Shown here: positions 56,125 to 64,000 of the stretch, piece by piece | Position numbering within the stretch: the first letter of the stretch is position 1 | How the letters are laid out: the number at the start of each line of letters is the position of its first letter | Source of the DNA: Pacificoceanicola onchidii | GTDB lineage: Bacteria > Pseudomonadota > Alphaproteobacteria > Rhodobacterales > Rhodobacteraceae | Direction: 5' to 3' | NCBI RefSeq assembly: GCF_004804335.1 | Contig: NZ_SRXY01000005.1 | Coordinates: forward strand, 365,587-429,586 | DNA length: 64,000 bases | The notes under the pieces: model-generated | Told to the model about the DNA's origin: nothing | Database searches by the model: none | The model's input: the letters and a program-made list of their open reading frames with translations, nothing else | Made by a program: the position numbers and the translations under genes

Positions 56125-56652
56125 TTGGGACATCAGGACAACGCAGAAGAGCGAGTCAGCGGCAAGGTTAAGTGGTTTGACCCGACCAAGGGATTTGGAT
56201 TTGTCATCTCTGATCTTGGCGGTGCGGACATCTTGTTGCATGCCAATGTGCTGCGCAATTTCGGCCAGAGCTCAGTGGCCGATGGCGCGCGCATCGAAAT
56301 TGGAGTGCAGCGCACGGAACGGGGTGTGCAGGCCACGGAAGTCTTCACAATCGAGCCGCCGGAAGGCGCAGAAGGCGCGCCGCTTGCCGATTTCGAAGAC
56401 CTTGATCACGACATTGTCGCCAACGCGCCGCTTGAGCCGGCCCGGGTGAAATGGTTCGACAAGGCAAAGGGTTTCGGTTTCGCCAATGTGTTTGGCAAGT
56501 CCGACGACATCTTTATACATATAGAGGTGCTTCGCCGGTCCGGTCTTGCAGACCTTCAACCGGGGGAGGCTTTGGCCATCCGCGTCGTCGATGGCCGTCG
56601 GGGCCAGATGGCGATGGAGGTTTTTGCATGGGAAGCGGCATTAACGCGCTGA
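56125..56652 (+). CDS. Double cold-shock-domain protein
   Basis: RNA chaperone-type protein of 175 aa with two cold-shock domains, as found in alphaproteobacteria. Domain 1 (residues about 12-75) has GKVKWFDPTKGFGFV, and domain 2 (about 107-170) has ARVKWFDKAKGFGFA and DIFIHIEVL. RNP1-like aromatic residues are kept in both. The domains are joined by an acidic linker. No ATG or GTG lies between the upstream stop and domain 1, so TTG 56125 with GGAAG 8 nt before it is the likely start. The 3' end overlaps the DUF192 gene by 25 bp, indicating coupled translation. Confidence 0.9.
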   Translation: MGHQDNAEERVSGKVKWFDPTKGFGFVISDLGGADILLHANVLRNFGQSSVADGARIEIGVQRTERGVQATEVFTIEPPEGAEGAPLADFEDLDHDIVANAPLEPARVKWFDKAKGFGFANVFGKSDDIFIHIEVLRRSGLADLQPGEALAIRVVDGRRGQMAMEVFAWEAALTR

Positions 56653-57113
56653 GTTTGGCGACCGGGTTGGTCGCTGTTTCAGGGCTTGGGGCGTCGGCTG
56701 GCAGTCTGTGTACAGACGATGCGGTCTGGCTGCGCGGCGACTTTGGCAAGGTCCGCTTTTCCGTCGACATCGCAGATGACGAGGCAGAGCGGGCACAGGG
56801 GCTGATGTTTGTCGAAACCATGCCCACCAGCCGTGGCATGCTCTTTGTCTATGATCGCGAAGCGCCCAATGGCGTGGCGTTCTGGATGAAGAACACGCTC
56901 ATTCCGCTCGACATGATCTTTGCGGATCGCACCGGGGCTGTGATCAAGGTGCATGAAAATGCCATCCCGGGCGATCTGACAGCCATCCCGTCTGATGGTC
57001 CGGCGCAATATGTGCTGGAAATCAACGGCGGATTGGCCGCCCAGCTTGGCATCGAAGCGGGCGCGCAGATGCGCCATCCCACCATTGAAGAGGCCGTTTG
57101 GCCCTGCGAATGA
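56628..57113 (+). CDS. Exported DUF192 protein
   Basis: A 161 aa protein with a signal peptide (hydrophobic residues about 7-22, cleavage near GASAG) and a DUF192 domain: DEAERAQGLMFVETMP near residue 49, GMLFVYD, and FWMKNTLIPLDMIF near residue 84. The fold is a small beta-barrel of unknown function in the periplasm. A GGAGG site inside the cold-shock gene sits 7 nt before ATG 56628. Confidence 0.87.
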   Translation: MGSGINALSLATGLVAVSGLGASAGSLCTDDAVWLRGDFGKVRFSVDIADDEAERAQGLMFVETMPTSRGMLFVYDREAPNGVAFWMKNTLIPLDMIFADRTGAVIKVHENAIPGDLTAIPSDGPAQYVLEINGGLAAQLGIEAGAQMRHPTIEEAVWPCE

Positions 57114-57181
57114 AAGATGTGTTTGTTTCGGACGTTTTAGCCCTTTTCATGGGCAACGCCCCGCGTTAAAGGGGGCGCAGT

Positions 57182-57258
57182 CGGGGCGTGGCGCAGCCTG
57201 GTAGCGCGTCTGTTTTGGGTACAGAAGGTCGTGAGTTCGAATCTCGCCGCCCCGACCA
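57182..57258 (+). tRNA. tRNA-Pro (anticodon UGG)
   Basis: A 77 nt tRNA including CCA. Acceptor CGGGGCG pairs with CGCCCCG, the anticodon loop TTTGGGT gives UGG (reads CCN), and the T arm has GAGTTCGAATCTC. Confidence 0.95.
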
Positions 57259-57487
57259 CTTTCATCAAATCGACATACAGATGTGTTACCCGTGAGCGTG
57301 CACAACATGTAGGCTATCGACCCGCGTTTTGGCGGGTGTCTGGTGACGGCTTTTGGCAGGTGAGTCGCACCGGGCGCGCGTGATCGGGCTACAAGAGAGG
57401 CTTGGTCGTGCCGCTCATGCCACAACATCTAGAGCAGGCTCATTTTTTTTCCGATGTCGTTAACTATTCATGCAAAGGGTTAAAGCC

Positions 57488-57496
57488 TGTGGATAA
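57488..57496 (-). promoter_or_regulatory. DnaA box upstream of nrdJ
   Basis: TGTGGATAA, the exact complement of the DnaA consensus TTATCCACA, beside an AT-rich patch. DnaA regulates ribonucleotide reductase genes in other bacteria, so a link of dNTP supply to replication initiation is plausible. Confidence 0.55.
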
Positions 57497-57690
57497 CTCC
57501 CGGTAACTGTGCCGAAAACCGCGCTCTTTTCTGGGAGCGTGACGGTGCAGGTCTTGTGAATGAATCAGGGGAAATCTCCGGGCACGGTAGAGCGGCGGCA
57601 GGTCAACCGGAAAAATATCCTGAGTCTGGTAAAAATTGCGTTGACCGTCCCAAGGCTCTTGCGTCATTTTGTGCTGGCAACGCGGGAGGG

Positions 57691-57706
57691 CCACTAAATA
57701 TAGTGG
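57691..57706. promoter_or_regulatory. nrdR box: NrdR-like box overlapping the nrdJ -10
   Basis: CCACTAAATATAGTGG, a near-perfect 16 bp palindrome that matches the NrdR consensus acaCwAtATaTwGtgt at the conserved inner positions. It contains TATAGT (57699-57704), a good -10 element, so bound NrdR would block RNA polymerase. It lies about 155 bp before the nrdJ start codon. The NrdR gene itself is not in the window. Confidence 0.7.
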
Positions 57707-57859
57707 TGTCGCCGAGGGTCAGCGAAGAGAACAAGAAGAAAGCCAAAGCTTTCGGGGCGAGTCATGGGACGCCGCTCCACGGTATCCCTTTGACCATCGT
57801 AACGATCTGCTTCTGCGGGGTTTGGTAAACAGACACTCACAATCTGACGGGGCAGAGGC

Positions 57860-60800
57860 ATGAAAATCGAAAGAAAGTTCACCAAGGCGGGACAGGATGC
57901 ATACGCGGGCATCGAGTTCACCACCACGACGTCCGAAATCCGAAACCCCGATGGGACCGTGGTGTTCTGCCAGGAGAACCTGGAAGTGCCGGCCAAGTGG
58001 AGCCAGGTGGCTTCTGACGTTATTGCCCAGAAATACTTCCGCAAGGCGGGCGTGCCTGCGAGCCTGAAAAAGGTCAAGGAAAAGGGCGTGCCGTCCTTCC
58101 TGTGGCGCTCCGCGCCGTCTTCCGCCAAGACCGAGCGGATCGGCGAGACCTCCGCCAAGCAGGTGTTTGACCGTCTTGCAGGGGCCTGGGCTTATTGGGG
58201 CTGGAAAGGCGGCTACTTCACCACCGAGGAAGACGCGCAGGCCTATTTCGACGAAATGCGCTACATGCTGGCCACGCAGATGGCCGCGCCGAACAGCCCG
58301 CAGTGGTTCAACACCGGTCTGCACTGGGCTTACGGCATCGATGGTCCGGGGCAGGGGCACTATTACGTCGACTTCGAGTCTGGCGAGCTGACCCGCTCCA
58401 CCTCTGCCTATGAGCACCCGCAGCCGCACGCCTGTTTCATTCAATCCGTCGAGGATGATCTGGTGTCCGACGGCGGCATCATGGATCTGTGGGTGCGCGA
58501 GGCGCGTCTGTTCAAATATGGCTCCGGCACCGGCACCAACTTCTCCTCTCTGCGCGCCGCCAATGAGCCGCTGTCCGGCGGCGGCAAGTCCTCTGGCCTG
58601 ATGGGTTTCCTGAAGATCGGCGACCGCGCTGCGGGTGCGATCAAATCCGGTGGCACCACGCGCCGCGCGGCCAAGATGGTGATCTGCGATGTGGATCACC
58701 CGGACATCGAAGAATTCATCAACTGGAAAGTTCTCGAAGAGCAGAAGGTTGCGAGCATCGTCGCGGGCTCCAAAATGCACGAAAAGATGCTCAACGGCAT
58801 TTTTGAGGCGATCCGCACATGGGATGGAGTCGAGGCGGATGCCTACGACACCAAGAAAAACGAAGCGCTCAAAGGTGCGGTGCGCGCCGCCAAGGGCGTG
58901 ATGATCCCTGAGACCTACATCAAGCGCGTGCTGGATTATGCCAAGCAGGGCTATGCCAGCATCGAATTCCCGACCTATGACACCGATTGGGACTCTGAGG
59001 CCTATGCCTCCGTGTCTGGTCAGAACTCCAACAACTCCATCCGCGTCACCGACGCGTTCCTCAAGGCGGTCAAGGAAGATCAGCCCTGGGAGCTGGTGCG
59101 CCGCACCGATGGCGAAGTGGCCAAAACCGTCAGCGCCAAGGAACTTTGGGATCAGGTTGGTCACGCCGCATGGGCCTGCGCCGACCCGGGCATCCAGTTC
59201 CATGACACCGTAAACGCGTGGCACACCTGCCCGACGGATGGCGAGATCCGCGGCTCCAACCCGTGTTCGGAATACATGTTCCTTGATGATACGGCCTGTA
59301 ACCTCGCCTCGATGAACCTGCTGACCTTCTTCAAGAACGGCCGGTTCGACGCGGAAAGCTATATGCACGCCACGCGCCTGTGGACCGTGACGCTGGAAAT
59401 CTCCGTGCTCATGGCACAGTTCCCGTCCAAGGAAATCGCGCAGCGCTCGTTTGATTACCGCACGTTGGGCCTTGGCTATGCCAACATCGGCGGGCTGCTG
59501 ATGAACATGGGCTATGGCTATGACAGCGATGAGGGCCGGGCGCTTTGTGGTGCGCTGACCGCCATCATGACGGGCGTGGCCTATGCCACCTCTGCCGAGA
59601 TGGCTGGTGAGCTGGGGGCGTTCGCCAAGTATCAGAAGAACCGCCAGCACATGCTGCGCGTAATCCGCAACCACCGCAACGCGGCCTGGGGCAAGAACAC
59701 CGATTACGAAGGCCTCGCGGTCAAGCCGGTGGCGCTGGACCATGCCAACTGCCCCGATCCGGCGCTGGTTGAACTGGCCATGGGCGCCTGGGACGAGGCG
59801 CTGCGCCTTGGTGAGCAGCACGGCTACCGCAATGCGCAGACATCCGTGATTGCCCCGACCGGCACCATCGGTCTGGTCATGGATTGCGACACCACCGGGA
59901 TCGAGCCGGACTTTGCGCTGGTGAAGTTCAAAAAGCTCGCGGGCGGCGGTTACTTCAAGATCATCAACCGCTCGGTGCCTGCGGCGCTCGAAAAGCTCGG
60001 CTATGGCTCTGCCCAGATTGAAGAGATCATCTCTTATGCGGTGGGTCATCAGACGCTTGGCAACGCGCCGGGCATCAACCACACCGCTCTGATCGGCCAC
60101 GGCTTTGGCCCGGCGCAGATCGAAAAAGTCGAGGCGGCGCTGGCCACAGCCTTTGACATCCGCTTTGTCTTTAACCAGTGGACGCTGGGCGAAGAGTTTT
60201 GCACCGGCACGCTGGGTATTCCGGCAGAAAAGCTGAACGATCCGACCTTTGATCTGCTCAAGCACCTTGGATTCAGCAAGGCGGATGTGGACGCGGCCAA
60301 CGATCACGTCTGCGGGACCATGACGCTGGAAGGCGCGCCGCATCTGAAAGACGAGCACCTGACCGTGTTTGATTGCGCCAACCCCTGCGGCAAGAAGGGC
60401 AAGCGGTATCTCTCGGTTGAGAGCCACATCACCATGATGGCCGCCGCGCAGTCGTTTATCTCGGGCGCGATTTCCAAGACCATCAACATGGCCAACGACG
60501 CGACGATCGAGGATTGCCAGAAGGCCTATGAGCTGAGCTGGTCCCTCGGCGTGAAGGCCAACGCGCTGTATCGTGACGGCTCGAAGCTGTCCCAGCCGCT
60601 GGCTGCCGCGCTGGTGGAGGACGATGACGAGGCCGCGGAGGTTCTCGAAAGCGGCTCCACACAGGAGAAGGCCGCCGTTCTCGCCGAGAAGATCGTGGAG
60701 AAGGTTGTGGTCAAGGAGATCATCAAGTCTCAGCGCACCAAGATGCCGGAGCGCCGCAAGGGCTATACTCAGAAAGCCATCGTTGGCGGACACAAGGTTT

Positions 60801-61501
60801 ACCTGCGGACCGGTGAGTACGAGGATGGCAACCTCGGTGAGATCTTCATCGACATGCACAAGGAAGGCGCGGGCTTCCGGGCGATGATGAACAACTTCGC
60901 CATCGCGGTTTCCGTGGGCCTGCAATACGGCGTGCCGCTGGAAGAGTTTGTTGACGCCTTCACCTTCACCAAGTTCGAACCGGCGGGCATGGTGCAGGGC
61001 AACGACAGCATCAAGAACGCCACTTCGATCCTTGATTACATCTTCCGCGAATTGGCCGTGTCTTACCTCGATCGCACCGATCTGGCCCATGTGAAACCCG
61101 AAGGCGCGTCCTTCGACGATCTGGGTCGCGGCGAGGAAGAGGGCGTGTCCAACGTCAAGGAACTGTCGGAAAGCGCGGCGTCGCGGTCTCTGGAAGTGCT
61201 CAAGCAGATCAGCTCCACCGGCTATCTGCGCAAGCGTCTGCCGCAGGAACTGGTTGTGCTGCAGGGCGGCGCCGATCCGGTGGAAGCGCTGAACACGCTG
61301 GTCCCGGAAACCGGCGGCGCCGCGATGGCCACCTCGACCGTGGCTGTAGCGGCGAGCACCATGACCATGGATGAGCGCACCAAAGCCAAGATGCAGGGCT
61401 ACGAGGGTGACCCATGCGGGGAGTGCGGCAACTACACGCTGGTGCGCAACGGCACCTGCATGAAGTGCAACACCTGCGGCGGCACCTCGGGTTGTAGCTA
61501 A
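57860..61501 (+). CDS. nrdJ: Adenosylcobalamin-dependent (class II) ribonucleotide reductase
   Basis: Reduces ribonucleotides to deoxyribonucleotides using a cobalamin-derived radical, with or without oxygen. The 1213 aa protein has the NrdJ form: an N-terminal region, then the barrel with [12 protein letters not shown] near residue 145, [11 protein letters not shown] near residue 230 and the substrate loop [21 protein letters not shown] (core NPCSEY) near residue 470. [16 protein letters not shown] sequence appears as [10 protein letters not shown] near residue 664. The C-terminal tail has the redox-type cysteines CGECGNY and [13 protein letters not shown]. Single-copy and monocistronic, with a strong terminator. 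Confidence 0.97.
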   Translation: MKIERKFTKAGQDAYAGIEFTTTTSEIRNPDGTVVFCQENLEVPAKWSQVASDVIAQKYFRKAGVPASLKKVKEKGVPSFLWRSAPSSAKTERIGETSAKQVFDRLAGAWAYWGWKGGYFTTEEDAQAYFDEMRYMLATQMAAPNSPQWFNTGLHWAYGIDGPGQGHYYVDFESGELTRSTSAYEHPQPHACFIQSVEDDLVSDGGIMDLWVREARLFKYGSGTGTNFSSLRAANEPLSGGGKSSGLMGFLKIGDRAAGAIKSGGTTRRAAKMVICDVDHPDIEEFINWKVLEEQKVASIVAGSKMHEKMLNGIFEAIRTWDGVEADAYDTKKNEALKGAVRAAKGVMIPETYIKRVLDYAKQGYASIEFPTYDTDWDSEAYASVSGQNSNNSIRVTDAFLKAVKEDQPWELVRRTDGEVAKTVSAKELWDQVGHAAWACADPGIQFHDTVNAWHTCPTDGEIRGSNPCSEYMFLDDTACNLASMNLLTFFKNGRFDAESYMHATRLWTVTLEISVLMAQFPSKEIAQRSFDYRTLGLGYANIGGLLMNMGYGYDSDEGRALCGALTAIMTGVAYATSAEMAGELGAFAKYQKNRQHMLRVIRNHRNAAWGKNTDYEGLAVKPVALDHANCPDPALVELAMGAWDEALRLGEQHGYRNAQTSVIAPTGTIGLVMDCDTTGIEPDFALVKFKKLAGGGYFKIINRSVPAALEKLGYGSAQIEEIISYAVGHQTLGNAPGINHTALIGHGFGPAQIEKVEAALATAFDIRFVFNQWTLGEEFCTGTLGIPAEKLNDPTFDLLKHLGFSKADVDAANDHVCGTMTLEGAPHLKDEHLTVFDCANPCGKKGKRYLSVESHITMMAAAQSFISGAISKTINMANDATIEDCQKAYELSWSLGVKANALYRDGSKLSQPLAAALVEDDDEAAEVLESGSTQEKAAVLAEKIVEKVVVKEIIKSQRTKMPERRKGYTQKAIVGGHKVYLRTGEYEDGNLGEIFIDMHKEGAGFRAMMNNFAIAVSVGLQYGVPLEEFVDAFTFTKFEPAGMVQGNDSIKNATSILDYIFRELAVSYLDRTDLAHVKPEGASFDDLGRGEEEGVSNVKELSESAASRSLEVLKQISSTGYLRKRLPQELVVLQGGADPVEALNTLVPETGGAAMATSTVAVAASTMTMDERTKAKMQGYEGDPCGECGNYTLVRNGTCMKCNTCGGTSGCS

Positions 61502-61507
61502 AGAACA

Positions 61508-61532
61508 AGGGCAGGGGGCCTTGGCCCCTTGC
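61508..61532 (+). terminator. First hairpin after nrdJ
   Basis: GGCAGGGGGCC and GGCCCCTTGCC form a strong stem 8 bp after the nrdJ stop, without a T run. It may protect the 3' end or pause polymerase before the next terminator. Confidence 0.45.
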
Positions 61533-61636
61533 CGACCGTTCCGGATGGCCTGCGGGCTGTCCAGGCGCGGGTAAGGCCGCAGGCGAAACTATGATACGAG
61601 CGGTGACATAAGAGTGAGCCTTATCAGCGAACCTTG

Positions 61637-61663
61637 AGGGGTCCCAACCGGGGCCCCTTTTTT
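61637..61663 (+). terminator. Intrinsic terminator of nrdJ
   Basis: AGGGGTCCC-aacc-GGGGCCCCT stem followed by six T. It also lies only 10 bp from the convergent DUF4344 gene. Confidence 0.85.
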
Positions 61664-61672
61664 CGTGTCGGT

Positions 61673-62407
61673 TTACTGATCAAAGACCTGATCGTGCAGA
61701 TCGCGCAGATGCGGGACAAATTCCGAGCAGAAGGTGATCGAGATCTCGCCCAGGTCATAATAGGCATTCGCCTCGCCACAGCTTTCGACCCGGACGATGA
61801 GTTCCTGCGGCAAGCGCAGGTCTTGGTTCAGGGCGGCGACCTCTTCGGCGATGATCTCGCTGGCCAGAGGCTCGGAAGGGTCGGGAATGAACCGCATGGG
61901 CACAGCCAGTTCCGCTCCCTCCATTTCGTCAAACACCGCGCCCCAGCTGTCCGCCGCCAGATCGTATTCTTCCGGGCAGGTCTCGGCGCGCTCTTCCGGC
62001 AGACCGAGGTCTTCGGCCAGCGTGTCGCGCACCTCCGGGTTGGCGCCGTAGAACAGGCAGACGTGATTGTAGAACCGCTGTTCGTCCGGCCCGTGCACAT
62101 CCCAGTAGGCCACATCCTGCATGCCGTCCGGGTCATCGAGGAATCCGAACGCGCTGTCGTAGGCCAGTTGCTGTGCCACCTCTTCGTCGAATAGCCAGTC
62201 GATGAGCAGCACGGCCATGACGTCCGCCGCGTCTTCTTCCTGTCCGAAAATCGGAACTTGCATGAGGTCGATCACGGCATGGGCAAGCTCATGGTAAAAG
62301 ATCGCGCGCACGTTTGACGAAACAAAGTCATCCGCGGGTGTCTGCTCCGCAAGGGGCAGGGTGGGCGTCAGGCAAAGGGCAAGCCCGAGGGCTTGGTTGC
62401 GGATCAT
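61673..62407 (-). CDS. DUF4344 putative secreted metallopeptidase
   Basis: A 244 aa exported protein with a signal peptide (cleavage near residue 19). The zinc motif HELAH sits near residue 40, followed by GQEEDAADVMAVL, where the Glu/Asp pair could supply the third ligand. It carries further cysteines (CLF, CPEEY, CGEA and CSEF), likely in disulfides in the periplasm. The family is described as a putative metallopeptidase. No substrate is known. The gene lies convergent with nrdJ. Confidence 0.8.
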   Translation of the reverse strand: MIRNQALGLALCLTPTLPLAEQTPADDFVSSNVRAIFYHELAHAVIDLMQVPIFGQEEDAADVMAVLLIDWLFDEEVAQQLAYDSAFGFLDDPDGMQDVAYWDVHGPDEQRFYNHVCLFYGANPEVRDTLAEDLGLPEERAETCPEEYDLAADSWGAVFDEMEGAELAVPMRFIPDPSEPLASEIIAEEVAALNQDLRLPQELIVRVESCGEANAYYDLGEISITFCSEFVPHLRDLHDQVFDQ

Positions 62408-62512
62408 GAGAGCCTCCTGTTCTCGGCCAGTTTTCCAGAGCCTATCAGGCTATGGCGCGTACGGGACAGACCCAAGGGGAAAACGGGCTGTTTCACGCCT
62501 GTGTCGGCCAAT

Positions 62513-62550
62513 AAAAAAGCGCGGCCAGAGTGCCGCGCTTCGGTTTTTTT
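62513..62550. terminator. Bidirectional intrinsic terminator
   Basis: Perfect 9 bp stem AAGCGCGGC/GCCGCGCTT with a 6 nt loop, flanked by A6 on the left and T7 on the right. It serves the VPLPA protein gene on the minus strand, 15 bp after its stop. Confidence 0.85.
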
Positions 62551-62564
62551 CTGAAGGGCTGCCC

Positions 62565-63374
62565 TCAAGCCGTTTTGCGTGTCCGCACCATCGCCAACCC
62601 GCCAAGGCCAGCCAGAAGCAACGGCAGGCCCGCAGGCAGCGGAACTTCTGCGGCTACTGAATAGACGCCGATTGCGGAGATCGGGATGGCACCGGAGAGG
62701 CCGGCAACCAGACCGGCGTTGGGGTTGCTCCCGGTCAGCGTGATCTCGTTGCCATACCCCCACAGGATGTTGGACACGCCATCATCAAGGCTGGTGCCAT
62801 CCTCGATCACGCTGATCGGGGTGAACTGGGGAAGGGGGCTGTAGTTGTTTCCGGCCTGCATGCCGTAGCTGTTCAGGAAAGGGTTCCAGCCTGCGGCTTC
62901 GGAGAATGAAGTGCCATTCCCGACAAGCGCGGTGCCAAGGGTGACAACAACAGACCCGCCGTCCGAGACAAAGTCATGCAGCAAGCTGATTGATGCCACA
63001 CCGATGTTGCCGCCGACAATCACGGTGTCCGATGTGCCAAGTGCGGTTTCAAAGGCGGTTTGGGTGGTCACAACGGAAACGGATTTGCCCAGATCGCTCA
63101 ACTGGCTTTGAAAAGACGTCCCGTAGGCAAACGGACCGAGGCCAACGATTGTATAAGCCGTCCCGCCAAGGATCTCCGTCAGGTTCTCGGCCAGCGCTTC
63201 GGTGCTGGCCCTGTCCCCGGTGTAGGTGTCCCCAAGAACTGTACCGCCGTCATAGGCAACATCGGAAAAGGTCCATTCATCGCCCATGGCAACAACGGCC
63301 CCGGTTGTCATGGCGTGAAGCGGCGCGCCCAGAAACATGGCGCACAAGGCGGAGGGGAGGAGGGATCTATACAT
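62565..63374 (-). CDS. Secreted protein with VPLPA-CTERM sorting signal
   Basis: A 269 aa exported protein with an N-terminal signal peptide (cleavage after LHA near residue 21), a Gly/Ser/Thr-rich central domain with repeated GTS-like motifs, and a C-terminal VPLPAGLPLLLAGLGGLAM followed by RTRKTA. This is the VPLPA-CTERM arrangement recognised by the exosortase system of Rhodobacterales. It is presumably anchored or exported as a surface component. ATG 63374 is preferred; ATG 63389 adds MRREV only. No exosortase gene is in the window. Confidence 0.85.
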   Translation of the reverse strand: MYRSLLPSALCAMFLGAPLHAMTTGAVVAMGDEWTFSDVAYDGGTVLGDTYTGDRASTEALAENLTEILGGTAYTIVGLGPFAYGTSFQSQLSDLGKSVSVVTTQTAFETALGTSDTVIVGGNIGVASISLLHDFVSDGGSVVVTLGTALVGNGTSFSEAAGWNPFLNSYGMQAGNNYSPLPQFTPISVIEDGTSLDDGVSNILWGYGNEITLTGSNPNAGLVAGLSGAIPISAIGVYSVAAEVPLPAGLPLLLAGLGGLAMVRTRKTA

Positions 63375-63715
63375 TACTTCTCTTCGCATATTTCAAAGTT
63401 GGGAATGTCTAACAGCCGACGCCGCGTTCGCAAAACGAAATTCAAGCGTTTGGGTCGATTCCGCTTGGTTTGGTGTATGTGCGAGGCGTGAGTCCGGGGA
63501 AAATTAAGCCCTGAGTTGAGCCGTTTCAAATGCATCCGAGTTATGGGCGAAAAGGGTCCTTGCAAGGCGGTTGCCGGGACTTTCATCAGCGGGTGGGCAA
63601 AAAGCAGGCGCAATCGGGGCGCGCCCTTTGTTTTCAGTGTATTATTGCCCTGCGCAGCCCATGTTCACCGACTGCAAGAGACCTGAGAAGGCGTGTGATG
63701 CGGAAAAAAATGCAG

Positions 63716-63735
63716 TTTCGGACGAAAATCCGAAA
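63716..63735. repeat. A/T-rich inverted repeat upstream of the rRNA-type promoter
   Basis: Perfect 7 bp arms TTTCGGA/TCCGAAA with a 6 nt CGAAAA loop, in an A-rich stretch just upstream of the -35. It may be an UP element or a Fis-like site. Confidence 0.4.
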
Positions 63736-63742
63736 AAAGTGC

Positions 63743-63771
63743 TTGCGGAGGTCTGCGCTAGTGCGTAAATA
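63743..63771 (+). promoter_or_regulatory. rRNA-type promoter
   Basis: -35 TTGCGG (63743-63748), 17 bp spacer, and -10 TAAATA (63766-63771). A-rich tracts upstream resemble an UP element, and a GC-rich discriminator (GCCCCTCACC) follows directly, as in stringently controlled rRNA promoters. Confidence 0.6.
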
Positions 63772-63943
63772 GCCCCTCACCGGCGGCGCTGAGGCGCACA
63801 ACGGGACGCCAGACGGGGCGGACGGGACGGGGCAGCGAGAGTTGCTGAGTTTGGGTTCGCAGACGAGGCGGATAAATCAGAGGTAGATCTGGGCGGGCGC
63901 GCCGTTAAGTTTAGGGCGCATCCGGTTGGTATTTGTCTTTGGG

Positions 63944-63955
63944 TGCTATTTGACA
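63944..63955 (+). promoter_or_regulatory. boxA antitermination element of an rRNA leader
   Basis: TGCTATTTGACA matches the boxA consensus TGCTCTTTAACA at 10 of 12 positions. It recruits NusB/S10 in rRNA leader transcripts. A following stretch, GAGTATCTGAAGAGATATG (63960-63978), is what I remember from pre-16S leaders of Rhodobacterales. The 16S rRNA gene itself lies outside the window. Confidence 0.65.
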
Positions 63956-64000
63956 TCGCGAGTATCTGAAGAGATATGTGGGCGGCTTGGGTTCATTTCG

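Larger units (their letters stand above)
57259..57859. other. Long regulatory gap upstream of nrdJ
   Basis: About 600 bp without a convincing gene. It holds an NrdR-like box, a DnaA box, two related CACAACAT motifs (57301 and 57421, exactly 120 bp apart), an AT-rich patch with TTAAC/GTTAA (57459-57481) and GANTC sites at 57362, 57562, 57622 and 57759. I found no cobalamin riboswitch core. Confidence 0.6.
63375..64000. other. Upstream region of VPLPA gene and rRNA-type leader
   Basis: No protein gene is supported here. The left part holds the promoter region of the minus-strand VPLPA gene. The right part, from about 63700, has features of an rRNA operon promoter and leader, listed separately. 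An 80 aa frame at 63530 has no ribosome site or family signs. Confidence 0.55.

Noticed and set aside
57459..57481. CtrA binding site from TTAAC and GTTAA
   Set aside because: The two halves are not separated by 7 bp as CtrA requires.
57300..57859. Cobalamin riboswitch upstream of nrdJ
   Set aside because: B12 enzymes often have one, but I could not find the conserved B12 box or core in this region.
57719..61090. 1123 aa open frame antisense to nrdJ
   Set aside because: Mirror of the strongly conserved nrdJ coding strand; no domains, no ribosome site. Long antisense frames are expected in GC-rich genes.
63530..63772. 80 aa open frame near the right edge
   Set aside because: It crosses the A-rich promoter region, lacks a ribosome site and matches no family I know.

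Overview
This 64 kb window is chromosomal DNA from an alphaproteobacterium of the order Rhodobacterales, most likely the Roseobacter group. The evidence is the high GC, the order rplU-rpmA-GNAT-GNAT-obgE-proB-proA, a ChpT phosphotransferase, an OlsB/OlsA ornithine-lipid pair, a B12-dependent ribonucleotide reductase, a VPLPA-type C-terminal sorting signal and group-typical palindromic intergenic repeats. I recognised about 62 protein genes and two tRNAs. No phage, insertion sequence, CRISPR array or toxin system was seen. Families were assigned by reading motifs, without database searches.

Layout. 1-17256: a catabolic and transport locus. It begins with a 5'-truncated aspartoacylase/DoeB-like deacylase. 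After a promoter carrying two TGGAACGTTCC palindromes comes a run of 13 tightly packed genes: family I CoA-transferase, enoyl-CoA hydratase, aldehyde dehydrogenase, a four-gene CUT1 sugar-type ABC transporter, two GMC flavoenzymes, a Dabb protein, a LacI-type regulator, a Gfo/Idh/MocA dehydrogenase and a fumarate-reductase-like flavoprotein. The substrate is unknown; a polyhydroxylated ring compound is my guess. 17427-22206: a small cytochrome c and a MacB-like ABC exporter with its HlyD-type adaptor, then tRNA-Ser(CGA).

22556-36765: mostly core functions. These are a DUF2059-like protein, L21 (with an extra helix-hairpin-helix tail) and L27, two acetyltransferases, ObgE, ProB, ProA, ChpT, a DUF3553 protein, OlsB/OlsA, a ThiE-like protein, a TrmJ-type methyltransferase, an SH3 protein, heme A synthase and an M32 carboxypeptidase. 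37015-40654: a one-carbon region with a stand-alone pterin-binding methyltransferase, a MetF-like reductase and a small 'virulence factor' family protein. I read it as part of a split methionine synthase. 40830-48479: a sulfotransferase, Ppx/GppA, RlmE, a GDSL hydrolase-lipoprotein-glycerate kinase operon, a second sulfotransferase-like protein, a glycosyltransferase and a small membrane protein.

48777-57113: PpiD, an aminotransferase, xanthine phosphoribosyltransferase, a LysE exporter, an APH-like kinase, FabI, PdxH, a double cold-shock-domain protein and a DUF192 protein, then tRNA-Pro(UGG). 57259-61501: the class II ribonucleotide reductase nrdJ behind a 600 bp upstream region holding an NrdR-like box, a perfect DnaA box and several GANTC sites. 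61673-63374: a DUF4344 metallopeptidase and a VPLPA-anchored secreted protein. The last 300 bp look like an rRNA operon promoter and leader (AT-rich upstream element, -35/-10, GC-rich discriminator, boxA), so a 16S rRNA gene probably begins just beyond the window.
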